From NCBI GenBank assembly GCA_964642505.1, contig CAZXQY010000050.1:1-18983 (forward strand): DNA of 18,983 nucleotides, given 5' to 3'. Position numbers and translations under genes: made by a program. This DNA comes from TMED69 sp964642505 (GTDB lineage Bacteria; Pseudomonadota; Gammaproteobacteria; Ga0077536). Every line of letters starts with the position of its first letter. Within the stretch, counting starts at the first letter, position 1. The notes below the pieces were generated by a model. It was given only the letters and a program-made list of their open reading frames with translations, was not told where the DNA came from and ran no database searches. Positions 1-7,628 of this stretch are shown here, in pieces.

Positions 1-1701
1 AAATATTTTTACAGAACCGTTAGCAGAATAGTCTGCGAGGTTGCCAGCGTTTTGAGGTACTTGATATTCATTTCCCCAGATGAAAATAGTTGGAGCTTTT
101 TTTCCAGCGAATCGAGCTACATATTCCCATTCAGCTTCGGTCGGCAATCTGTAGCCCAAAGAAGACTCGTTAACTCCAATTATTTCCAGACCGTTTGTTT
201 TGTAAAACGGATCAAATCCTTCTCGTAGGCTCAGCCAGTTACAAAAAGTTATTGCTTCCTCCCAGCTAACGGAACGAACGGGGTAGTTGTTAGAAATGAC
301 CGTTTTTGTCGCAGTTTTCCGTTCGGCTTGAAAAGTGGCGTAGTCAGCCTGAGAAACCTCGAGGTTCCCAAAATAAATAGCTCGACTAAAGGCTACCCGC
401 CGTAGGTGTTCATTAGCTCGTTGCCCTTTCTGCTCCCTAGGCGCGCCTATCGTCATTTTTTCTGGCTGAAATCTTGTCATGGTCATGCCGATCGAGTTAG
501 TTATTTGAGGTCGGCTCTGAGAAATGCGGTAATCGTGCAGCGTGATTAATTTTGAATGGTGTTTATGACTCTCGCCTGCCCGCAGGGTTATTTTTTTAGT
601 GTCTTTAAGATACCCTTTCGCGGAAAGAGAAATCTTATGTTGTTTTGCAAGTAGGCTAATCTTGAGCGGGGTAAGACCTAACGATTCTTCCCCTATAAAA
701 ACTTCGGCTATTGGGGTGGAGTTCAGCTCTAGCTGTCCGAAGACAGGCTTTAAATCGAATGAAACTTCAGTGTCAGACTTCGATAGAATTTTAGTCTGCC
801 CTTGGTGCCCTTCTGCTTCGTACCGAATTTCTGTGTCGAAGTCTGAATTTACGAAAATGGTAGAAGACGTGCCTTGCTGTACACCACCAACAAATAGTTG
901 CCCGTCCGTCGGCAATAAGGTCGCATTTATTTCCCGCTGCTTTCTATTAAGATTATAGTTTCGAGTGATTATTTTTGGCTTTTTGCTTGTGTCAATTTCT
1001 TCTTCTATCGAACTATAACCGTCCTTTTCGTTTCTTAAGTGTTTTAGCCCAGCTGTTCCTTCGCCCTGCCAGGGGCTAGCACCTACCAACAAATTATCGA
1101 TGAAAACCTGGGCGTTCGAGGGAGTTGTTCTTATATCATATTTGGCCGATTTGGGGGTTACTTCCAGCCTGATAAGGGGAGGTGGTGTGCCTGGTTTGAT
1201 CGAAAGAGTTGTATCTTTGGCCGTATGATAATCCGAGTAGAGGGAAAGTTTATAATCTCCTGGCTTTAGTTTCAGGGTGGGGGTTTTTTCCGTTGATAGC
1301 AACAGGTCATCAATCAACCAATTAGGGTTCGTTAAATCGGTAGTTGTCTCGATCGACACATTAACCTCCGAATATCGCGGACGGAAGATAATTTTTTTTT
1401 CAATTTGATCCGACGAAATCATTCTTTTTTCGTCGACATATCCGATAGCCGAAACGACAACCATCGTTTCTCCTAGAGGTAACAGGATTCGGTTTCCCAA
1501 GCTAATAGAGATTCCACCAAGGGATTTGATAGAGTAATTCACGATCGTGTTTGGTTTTACTACTACTTGAAACGAATTGATAAAAGCGTACGCAAAAATG
1601 CCTATCAAAAAGAAAGCGAGGATACTTAGGATAGTCCCAATAAATCGTTTCGTTCTGAGACGCTTTGCTTCCGATAAAGTCTCTTCAAATTCGTTTGCCA
1701 C
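1..1701 (-). CDS. Membrane-anchored PEGA-repeat protein with C-terminal FGE/SUMF domain (partial, 3' end off the left edge)
   Basis: The minus-strand frame is open for 567 codons from a GTG at 1701 to the window edge. The GTG has an AAAGGA ribosome site about 6 nt upstream and overlaps the previous gene by 17 nt. Residues 1-20 are charged, 20-42 form one TM helix, and the rest should be periplasmic. Residues about 45-105, 110-180, 185-240 and 255-380 look like PEGA-type beta modules (for example TPSNAQVFIDNLLVG and STPIAEVFIGEESLGLTPL). From about 400 an FGE-sulfatase/SUMF1 domain begins: NSIGM, EVSQADYATF, PVRSVSWEEA, YRLPTEAEWEY, IWGNE. The family includes formylglycine-generating enzymes, EgtB-like and PvdO-like proteins, and many non-catalytic members. 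The C-terminal part with the FGE catalytic cysteines lies outside the window, so catalysis cannot be judged. Family assignment is firm; function is unknown. Confidence 0.88.
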   Translation of the reverse strand, partial: MANEFEETLSEAKRLRTKRFIGTILSILAFFLIGIFAYAFINSFQVVVKPNTIVNYSIKSLGGISISLGNRILLPLGETMVVVSAIGYVDEKRMISSDQIEKKIIFRPRYSEVNVSIETTTDLTNPNWLIDDLLLSTEKTPTLKLKPGDYKLSLYSDYHTAKDTTLSIKPGTPPPLIRLEVTPKSAKYDIRTTPSNAQVFIDNLLVGASPWQGEGTAGLKHLRNEKDGYSSIEEEIDTSKKPKIITRNYNLNRKQREINATLLPTDGQLFVGGVQQGTSSTIFVNSDFDTEIRYEAEGHQGQTKILSKSDTEVSFDLKPVFGQLELNSTPIAEVFIGEESLGLTPLKISLLAKQHKISLSAKGYLKDTKKITLRAGESHKHHSKLITLHDYRISQSRPQITNSIGMTMTRFQPEKMTIGAPREQKGQRANEHLRRVAFSRAIYFGNLEVSQADYATFQAERKTATKTVISNNYPVRSVSWEEAITFCNWLSLREGFDPFYKTNGLEIIGVNESSLGYRLPTEAEWEYVARFAGKKAPTIFIWGNEYQVPQNAGNLADYSANGSVKIF

Positions 1702-3151
1702 AAACTATCCTTTTCGCTTTGATCAAATCAGTTGCAGGCACTTCTAGTGTTAATAAGCTCGTTTTGTGCCCTGGGCAAGCTGCATGAACGATGTACTTCC
1801 CCGGTCTCAATTGAATAGTTTTCTCGATAGTGGGTTCTACGAAACCCACGCCTTTCACTTCTATTCTTGTTTTCCCATCTGAATTGATCACAACATCCCG
1901 AGGCCGTAGCACTTCATCCATAATCAAAGCAACTTCTGAGCGCAAACTAGAAAGTGAAGCGCTGTGCATCTCTATCGATGAAGATTCTTTCAGTATATCC
2001 TTCGCGTAATTGGAAACATTAGCGTCCGTTAGTCGTAGTGGCGTTTCTTTAAGCTGCAACAAGATGTTTGTATATTGAATGATTTTTGAAGCAAGTTCTT
2101 TCCCTTCTATTAGATTCTTGTTGCCAGGTGTTAATTGGATTGCTTTATTAAAATAAGAGAACGCGTCTAGCCAGTTGTCGACAGCAGCTTTTCTGTCAGC
2201 TTTTTCTTTCCAATTCATTGCTAGTTCTATTTTCTTCTTTTCTTCTATCTCTAGCTTAATCGAGTCTAAGTTGTTTTTTTTCGGAAAGATTTTCTGCGCC
2301 GCATCTATGTTTCTTAATGCTGTTGAGAAGTTTCCTTTATCTAAATTTTTTCGGGCCTCTAACACAAGGTCGTCATGATTTTTTTGGGCTATAATAGATG
2401 ATAGTCGGGTCATATTGTTTTCTAGATTCTCATTAGAATGCCCTAGTTCTTTAATTTTCTTTAAGGCGGCAAGCGCTACAGAGTAGTTTTTTTCTACTTC
2501 AGCGGTTTCAGCGATCTGGAATTGTCTAAAAAGCACTTCAACTACTGGTGCTAAGTCGTTCCACTTCACTAATCGGTTGTCGAATGGCGCTAATAGTAGA
2601 GCGCTATCTAAATTACGCCGGAATTTTTGATTATCTTTCTCTAAGAAGGATTCGTTGATTCTGTTGAGGTGCTTATCAAAAGTGGAGTCAAATTTATTTA
2701 TTAAAGCGTCTGCCTGTTCCATTGTAGATTGCAGGTTCGTCGTATCTGGTGGTTCTTTAAGTGTTTCTTGTCTAACGACCATATTATTAAACCGAGAAAG
2801 CAAATCATCTGCCTCTTTTGAGAATATGTTCTCTGCTCCGTTCAGGGTGCCGCTATTAGCAATTGTTTCCAATTGTGGTTTTAGGTGTTTTTGGAAAGAA
2901 ATAATTAGTGAGTCGATTGATATCGAGCTTTGGTTTGACACCGCCTCATTTTTTTTTGGTTTTTTTCTTTCGCTCAGAACGGATGCTTGCCTGTCGTGAT
3001 ACGGAGTTTTTGTAGAAACTAAAAAAAATGATACTAGGCATAGGACTAAGACGAAGGAAATAGAAACAGCTAATAATCGCTTAAGATTGTTTTTTTTAGA
3101 AGCCGCTGCTATCAGTACGTCATCATTTCTTCCAGCGCCATTATTTTTCAT
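1685..3151 (-). CDS. Membrane-anchored TPR/coiled-coil protein with C-terminal PEGA-like module
   Basis: This 488-residue protein has a short polar N-terminus, one TM helix at about 25-46 and a large, Lys/Glu-rich, mostly helical region predicted to lie in the periplasm. Residues about 255-355 read as degenerate tetratricopeptide repeats (EARKNLDKGNFSTALRNID and WLDAFSYFNKAIQLTPGNK). The last 75 residues form a PEGA-like beta module (RDVVINSDGKTRIEVKGVGF, then LRPGKYIVHAACPGHK). It starts 11 nt after the upstream lipoprotein gene and overlaps the next gene by 17 nt, so it is almost certainly co-transcribed and probably translationally coupled. No strong ribosome site precedes the ATG. TPR regions usually bind proteins, so a scaffold role beside the PEGA-FGE protein is plausible but inferred. 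No catalytic motif is visible. Confidence 0.85.
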   Translation of the reverse strand: MKNNGAGRNDDVLIAAASKKNNLKRLLAVSISFVLVLCLVSFFLVSTKTPYHDRQASVLSERKKPKKNEAVSNQSSISIDSLIISFQKHLKPQLETIANSGTLNGAENIFSKEADDLLSRFNNMVVRQETLKEPPDTTNLQSTMEQADALINKFDSTFDKHLNRINESFLEKDNQKFRRNLDSALLLAPFDNRLVKWNDLAPVVEVLFRQFQIAETAEVEKNYSVALAALKKIKELGHSNENLENNMTRLSSIIAQKNHDDLVLEARKNLDKGNFSTALRNIDAAQKIFPKKNNLDSIKLEIEEKKKIELAMNWKEKADRKAAVDNWLDAFSYFNKAIQLTPGNKNLIEGKELASKIIQYTNILLQLKETPLRLTDANVSNYAKDILKESSSIEMHSASLSSLRSEVALIMDEVLRPRDVVINSDGKTRIEVKGVGFVEPTIEKTIQLRPGKYIVHAACPGHKTSLLTLEVPATDLIKAKRIVCGKRI

Positions 3152-3162
3152 CGCCGGGCTAA

Positions 3163-4437
3163 TCAGAGACTTATATCAGGAGTTTTGTCGAGTCGGTATA
3201 GATCCAAAAGAAAATCTCTCCAGAGGGTGTACTGTTCAGAGGCGTTGCCTTTTAGCTCGAGAGTTCGTTCTTCCATCTTGATGACTCGGGGCGCTAGATC
3301 AATATTCAAAGATCTACCTAGTTCGTTCATACTTGCAGCGTGCATTTTTGCGTCAGCTGAGTCACTCATTCCACTTCCCACTGCCGCTACTCCGGCTGCC
3401 GCTAACAAGGTTCCCCCTAACGCTTGTCCCCCACCACTATAAGGATCGGATGTAGCAACTAGTGCGATTCCTCCGACCAAAGCGGCGGCCCCCAGTATTT
3501 TTTTCCCAATTCCCTTTGCTTTCGCTTTTCGGGCAGCCTTATTTTCAAAGTAAGATTCCCTTTGCCAGAGTCGGTATTCGTCCCACATTTGTCTTGAGAA
3601 ATTATTATAATCTTTCTGTAAGTCATCTATAAATAATTTGTCTCTTACTCTTAGTTCTTTAGTTCTCGTCAGCATCATGTCTTCATCTGCCGGAGCAGAT
3701 GTAAGGTGAGTAATACCTTTTTTCGAAGTTTCTAAGAAAGGAGAAAAATATTCCGGAGAAAAACTTTCTGCGAACCGGAGCTCTTCGACGGTGTTCATGC
3801 TAGCTATTTGACTTTCGGAAAGTCTTTTGATTATTTTGGAAATATCCTGAGCAATATCGTTAAATATTGGTTGGTAAAGGTCATAGTCCGATTTGTTTCT
3901 AGGATTATTCAACTCGTATTCTTTGACTTGGTGGCGATAGACCTTGTTTCTAACAAGGACTTCACCGCTTATCGCCGTGACGGTTATAGATAATTCGATA
4001 TTTTCTCCATTTGATCGACGAATTTTCCCACTTACATATAAGTTTCCAGTTGCATTCTTGTCTGGTACAACTCGCACCGATCTGAAAGTATGAGTATCGT
4101 TTAACGCATCTCTCATTTTCACGGCAAATCTGTTTCCTTCGGCCCTACGTAATTCCGGCCAAATGCCTTCTTTAGCATATTCGTCGGTATCTTCTGGTAG
4201 ATTAGGATCAAGAGGTAATACTAGAATTGATAAGTCTATTTTCTTATTTTTTTGGGGAAGGTTCTGCTGAACGGGGGCATTTTTCTGGTTCGCATTTGGT
4301 CCGACCGAGTACGAGTTTTTTGAATTAGAATAACCGCCAGTGGTCGAAACACAGCCGGTTATCAGGCCAAAGCCCACGAGAGCTGCAAAAACAAGCAACA
4401 CCTGGTAGGTGGATCTTAGAAAAATGGAACTCATCAT
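3163..4437 (-). CDS. Envelope lipoprotein of unknown function with glycine-rich hydrophobic segment
   Basis: A type II signal peptide is clear: a hydrophobic stretch followed by lipobox L25-I-T-G-C29. A Ser/Asn/Gln-rich linker runs to about 66. A folded domain at about 68-175 (IDLSILVLPLDPNLPEDTDE, EGIWPELRRAEGNRFAVKMR, then ISGEVLVRNKVYRHQV) resembles a conserved but uncharacterised proteobacterial lipoprotein family. Residues about 255-310 are helical and charged. Residues 312-356 are Gly/Ala-rich and hydrophobic, like a glycine-zipper or membrane-inserting hairpin. The first ATG overlaps the preceding stop as ATGA. A GAGG ribosome site lies 4 nt before that ATG but 7 nt before the next in-frame ATG at 4434, so the shorter start is equally likely or better. 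The role is unknown; an outer-membrane part of the operon's assembly is inferred. Confidence 0.85.
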   Translation of the reverse strand: MMSSIFLRSTYQVLLVFAALVGFGLITGCVSTTGGYSNSKNSYSVGPNANQKNAPVQQNLPQKNKKIDLSILVLPLDPNLPEDTDEYAKEGIWPELRRAEGNRFAVKMRDALNDTHTFRSVRVVPDKNATGNLYVSGKIRRSNGENIELSITVTAISGEVLVRNKVYRHQVKEYELNNPRNKSDYDLYQPIFNDIAQDISKIIKRLSESQIASMNTVEELRFAESFSPEYFSPFLETSKKGITHLTSAPADEDMMLTRTKELRVRDKLFIDDLQKDYNNFSRQMWDEYRLWQRESYFENKAARKAKAKGIGKKILGAAALVGGIALVATSDPYSGGGQALGGTLLAAAGVAAVGSGMSDSADAKMHAASMNELGRSLNIDLAPRVIKMEERTLELKGNASEQYTLWRDFLLDLYRLDKTPDISL

Positions 4438-5057
4438 AATTCCTCGTATTTTTTCAGTAACTCTTTTCTCACTGCCGGGTCTGTTTCTATTTCGGCTTTA
4501 GCCTTAATTTGTTCCTTAAGGATTCGCAAATTATCACTCGATTCCAGCTGTTCGTGTTGCTTCCCGTTCGGGTCGGGAGGTGCCGTTAAATTGATTTTTA
4601 TAGAGGAATCGAAACCATCTGAGAGGGATGTGTCCGAAATTTGATTACCGTCCTTAGAAAAAGCTACCGACTTTTCATCATTTTCGATCGTGTTGGACGA
4701 TATACTGGTCTGCCCGTCAACACGAGCAGAAGCGGAACTTTGGCCAGATTTCCGATTAAGGGTGTCTGTTAATTTATTTTTTTGATCTGGATTCCCATCG
4801 TTTGCCGTTTTTAGATTATCAGAATCGGTAGCTGAATTTTCTTCATTTTTTGTGGTGCACTTTTCAATTCGCGATACCTCAGAGGAGAATCGGTTTCCAA
4901 CCACACTTATTTTTTCATCTCTTGTCAGCGGCCCGAAGTCGTAGGGCTGTTTAGAGGGATCACTACAATCAACAGAAGTCGACATTTGGGCGCTGGGTTG
5001 AAGAAAAGTACCAAGAGAAGACAAGGCAATTATAATCATCACCGCCGAACGTGACAT
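4434..5057 (-). CDS. Small secreted or periplasmic protein with low-complexity middle, first gene of the PEGA/FGE operon
   Basis: From the ATG at 5057 the product has 207 residues, starting with a signal peptide (MSRSAVMIIIALSSLGTFL, probable cleavage after PSA). Two cysteines follow in the mature N-terminal part (VDCSDPSK and IEKCTTK). A long Ser/Asn/Asp/Lys-rich, probably disordered region comes next, and the protein ends in a charged helix (EIETDPAVRKELLKKYEEL). The frame stays open upstream to a TTG at 5183, but neither start has a good ribosome site. I chose 5057 because it puts the signal peptide at the N-terminus. The stop overlaps the lipoprotein start as ATGA, so translation is probably coupled. 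I do not recognise the family. Its position suggests an accessory or linker protein of the same envelope assembly. Confidence 0.62.
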   Translation of the reverse strand: MSRSAVMIIIALSSLGTFLQPSAQMSTSVDCSDPSKQPYDFGPLTRDEKISVVGNRFSSEVSRIEKCTTKNEENSATDSDNLKTANDGNPDQKNKLTDTLNRKSGQSSASARVDGQTSISSNTIENDEKSVAFSKDGNQISDTSLSDGFDSSIKINLTAPPDPNGKQHEQLESSDNLRILKEQIKAKAEIETDPAVRKELLKKYEEL

Positions 5058-5405
5058 TGATATGTGTTTGCATGATTGAGTCAAACCAAATCCGATTGTT
5101 TCTTCTGTGGTCACTTTGGCGTAACACCGTTTAGTTGCTTTAACTATAAACTGAATAATGGCTACTACTTGGCCAATTTGCAAGTTCCGATTTGTCTGGC
5201 TTGAAAGGGCAACTGTTTCTGCTTAGTCGAAATCTTTTTCGGGCATATGATACTGTAAAATTTAGTCATCTTCTTAAAATGCTGTTTGAGTTATCATACT
5301 TGTTATAAAGAAGTATTAAACGCAAATCAATGGATCTATCATGTCGGTTTTTAGTTTTAAATTTAGCAAATTCGCGCTCCTAATAATGAAGCAAAAGGTA
5401 GAATT
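5058..5405. other. Divergent intergenic region between the PEGA/FGE operon and the DUF423 gene
   Basis: This stretch separates two divergently read units and must hold promoters for both, unless the minus-strand gene starts upstream at the TTG at 5183. It is AT-rich, with -10-like words on the plus strand such as TATAAA at 5304-5309 and TATGAT near 5246, but none has a convincing -35 at normal spacing. No hairpin with a T tract, tRNA or repeat was seen. Confidence 0.4.
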
Positions 5406-5786
5406 GTGGTATTGATATTTGGTGCGACACTTGGCTTGGCGTCTGTATTCTTTGGGGCTTTTGTAGAACACGGTCTCAACGAAAATATTACAAGCTACCA
5501 GATAGATGCTTTGGAAACAGCAATACGTTATAACCAGGTTAATGCAGTTTTAATTAGCGCGGTGGGATTAGCCTTGTTAAATGGAGGCAAGTTGGCGAGG
5601 ATTCGTATTATCCGGTGGAGTGCCACTTTTCTCATAATTGGAACCATACTATTTTGTTTTGGTATATATCTAGCGGTTTTTCTGGAAAGCTCCAACCTTT
5701 CAAAAATTACTCCCATCGGAGGTTTAGCTATCATGGTAGCTTGGGTTTTATTATTGATAGGTGGGATTGTTGGAAGGAGACCGTAG
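5406..5786 (+). CDS. DUF423 (YgdD-like) small integral membrane protein
   Basis: The 126-residue product matches the DUF423 family in length and pattern. It starts with a hydrophobic helix (GATLGLASVFFGAFVEHGL, family signature GAFGAHGL), followed by YQIDALETAIRYNQVNAVLI and then three more hydrophobic helices, making four TM segments. It should sit in the inner membrane; the family's biochemical function is unknown. The start is GTG at 5406, with an AAAGG ribosome site 7 nt upstream; no better in-frame start exists. The TAG stop shares a base with the GTG of the SOUL gene (TAGTG), so the two genes form a coupled pair. Confidence 0.86.
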   Translation: MVLIFGATLGLASVFFGAFVEHGLNENITSYQIDALETAIRYNQVNAVLISAVGLALLNGGKLARIRIIRWSATFLIIGTILFCFGIYLAVFLESSNLSKITPIGGLAIMVAWVLLLIGGIVGRRP

Positions 5787-6373
5787 TGAATGACAGATGG
5801 ATTCTTATTTCGATCGCAATTTTTCTTTTGACAGTAGTGTTTTTATCAGGGCCTATTATGAGTGATGTCGAAAAGCCCCATTACGAGGTGATTAATTCAG
5901 ACTCCAATATAGAGATTAGGAGTTATGGACCTATGAATGTGGCCGAAGTAGAAGTGTATGGAGAACGAGAAGACGCAATTAGTGATGGATTTCGTCTGAT
6001 CGCTGATTATATTTTCGGGCAGAATGAGGAAAATAAAAAAATTGCTATGACAGCACCGGTTCAGCAGCAGTCTGTTGGAAAAAAATGGAATGTGAATTTC
6101 GTAATGCCCTCCGAATATACGATAGAAGCTCTGCCAAGGCCGCAAGCCGATCGAATAATTTTAAGGCAAGTTCCAGCGAAAAATTTTGTTGTTATTAGGT
6201 TTTCTGGGCGAGGTTCAAAAAGAAATTTGAGTCGACACGAAAAAATATTGAAGGAATATATAATTTCCAGAAAAATTCAAGTGTTTGGATCAGTCAAGTA
6301 CGCGTTTTACAATCCTCCTTGGACATTGCCTTTTATGAGACGGAATGAACTAATGATTGAAATTAAAGAGTGA
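5786..6373 (+). CDS. SOUL haem-binding family protein, N-terminally membrane-anchored or exported
   Basis: This 195-residue protein starts at GTG 5786, which overlaps the DUF423 stop by one base and has an AAGGAG ribosome site 7 nt upstream. Residues 4-22 form a hydrophobic helix, an uncleaved anchor or signal peptide. The SOUL domain covers about 30-193: EIRSYGPMNVAEVEVYG, GFRLIADYIFGQN, KIAMTAPVQQ, WNVNFVMPSEYTIEALPRP and PPWTLPFMRRNELMIEI. SOUL proteins in animals and plants bind haem or tetrapyrroles; bacterial members are largely uncharacterised and haem binding here is unproven. A longer reading with an upstream start inside DUF423 is less likely because the ribosome site and overlap support GTG 5786. 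Confidence 0.9.
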   Translation: MNDRWILISIAIFLLTVVFLSGPIMSDVEKPHYEVINSDSNIEIRSYGPMNVAEVEVYGEREDAISDGFRLIADYIFGQNEENKKIAMTAPVQQQSVGKKWNVNFVMPSEYTIEALPRPQADRIILRQVPAKNFVVIRFSGRGSKRNLSRHEKILKEYIISRKIQVFGSVKYAFYNPPWTLPFMRRNELMIEIKE

Positions 6374-6397
6374 AAGATAGGCATTTTAATTAAGAGA

Positions 6398-7543
6398 CTA
6401 CTTTATTTCTTTCCACCATTCATCGAATAGCACCGGTTTTTTCGTGGTAACAAGTTGTCCTAGACGTGGTGTGATTAAATTTACTCCTTTGTCCCTAGCT
6501 ATAGCAGTTATTTCGATCCCTGGGTCATACCAGTTATGTAAGGAAAGGTTAAACATGGCCCAGTGAATCGGAACTAAATATTCCCCCTTTAACTCTTTAA
6601 AGCCCAGGACGACTTCCTCTGGCATATTGTGGACGGATCTTCATCGTGCGTTATATTGCCCACTATCCATGAAAACAATATCGAAGGGACCATGTTTTTG
6701 ACCGATTTCTCGGTAATGACTGTGGTAGCCAGAATCACCGCTAAAGTAAACAGACCGAGTCGGACTTTTTATAACCCATGATGCCCAAAGAGTTTTCATG
6801 GGAGATATCGGGCCTAGACGGCCAGAGTAATGTTGGGCTGGGATGGCAGTAAATACTAGGCTGCCTGTCTTTTCGGTTTGCCACCAGTCGAGTTCAATAA
6901 TCTTGTGCGGATCAATACCCCAATGTTGCAAGTGAGATCCCACCCCGAGAGGTACGACAAATCGTACATCCTGTTCAACGAAATGTTTGATCGTCTCCAT
7001 GTCCAGATGATCGTAGTGATCATGTGATATCAGGATATAGTCGATTACGGGTAGCTTCGCTAATGGGATTGCTGGTGATTGGAATCTTTTGACCAGGAAA
7101 CTCACGGGAGAGGCAGACTTGGAGAAAACAGGGTCAATAAGTACGACTTTTCCGTTAATGGAAAGCAATATGGTGGAATGGCCCAACCAAATAAATTTGA
7201 TATTTTTTTGCCTGTCTTGGAATTCTTTTAGATTAGAGTTGGTAATTTCTGGTAGATGTTTTTCTGGTCTGCTTTGCATTTTATTGAAAAGAAAATTGGG
7301 TCTTTTCTTTCCAAAAGGATCTGACCATAAGCTCAAGCCATCACCCATCGTTTTGAGTATACCACTACTCTAATTAACAGAAATTCGATCCTCTAAATGA
7401 TAATTCGGAGATAATTTGATGGTATCGAGGCTGCTGCCAGAGGGGGGGTTGCCAAATTGTTCACAACCTAAAAGACTAATCAAAAGTAAAATGCCGGGTA
7501 AGGATACAAACGATATTAGCCAAATTCGCGATCGTGTTTTCAT
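6398..7543 (-). pseudogene. Lipoprotein MBL-fold metallo-hydrolase (NAPE-PLD/UlaG-like), broken by two in-frame stop codons
   Basis: One minus-strand frame of 382 codons runs from ATG 7543 to TAG 6398 with no frameshift. It starts with a lipoprotein signal (lipobox L24-L-G-C27) and continues as an MBL-fold hydrolase: WLGHSTILLSINGKVVLIDP, metal motif H174-D-H-Y-D-H179, H238 in PAQHYSG, D270 in FSGDSGY and H327 in VPIHWAMF. The spacings match the zinc ligands of NAPE-PLD. TAG at codon 58 (7370-7372) and TGA at codon 301 (6641-6643) interrupt it. The TGA falls where relatives have Trp (QYNAR, stop, RSVHNMPEE), so TGG to TGA is the likely change. A restart at codon 66 (ATG 7348) could give a cytoplasmic fragment, but that fragment would lack H327. 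It lies 85 nt after YihY, probably in the same transcript. Sequencing error remains possible. Confidence 0.82.
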
Positions 7544-7628
7544 TAGTGGTCTAATACTCCCTTTATTTTTTGTTGAAAATATTGCGATCAACGGCATATA
7601 AGTTAGAGCTCTATCTCGAGAATAATTT

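Noticed and set aside
599..958. Plus-strand open frame of 119 codons
   Set aside because: It lies opposite the PEGA-FGE gene, whose minus-strand frame is open across the whole segment with clear domain matches.
6641..6643. Selenocysteine or Trp recoding at the in-frame TGA
   Set aside because: The position matches Trp, not Cys, in relatives; no insertion hairpin is evident; TGA ends several normal genes here, and the frame also has a TAG that recoding of TGA would not explain.
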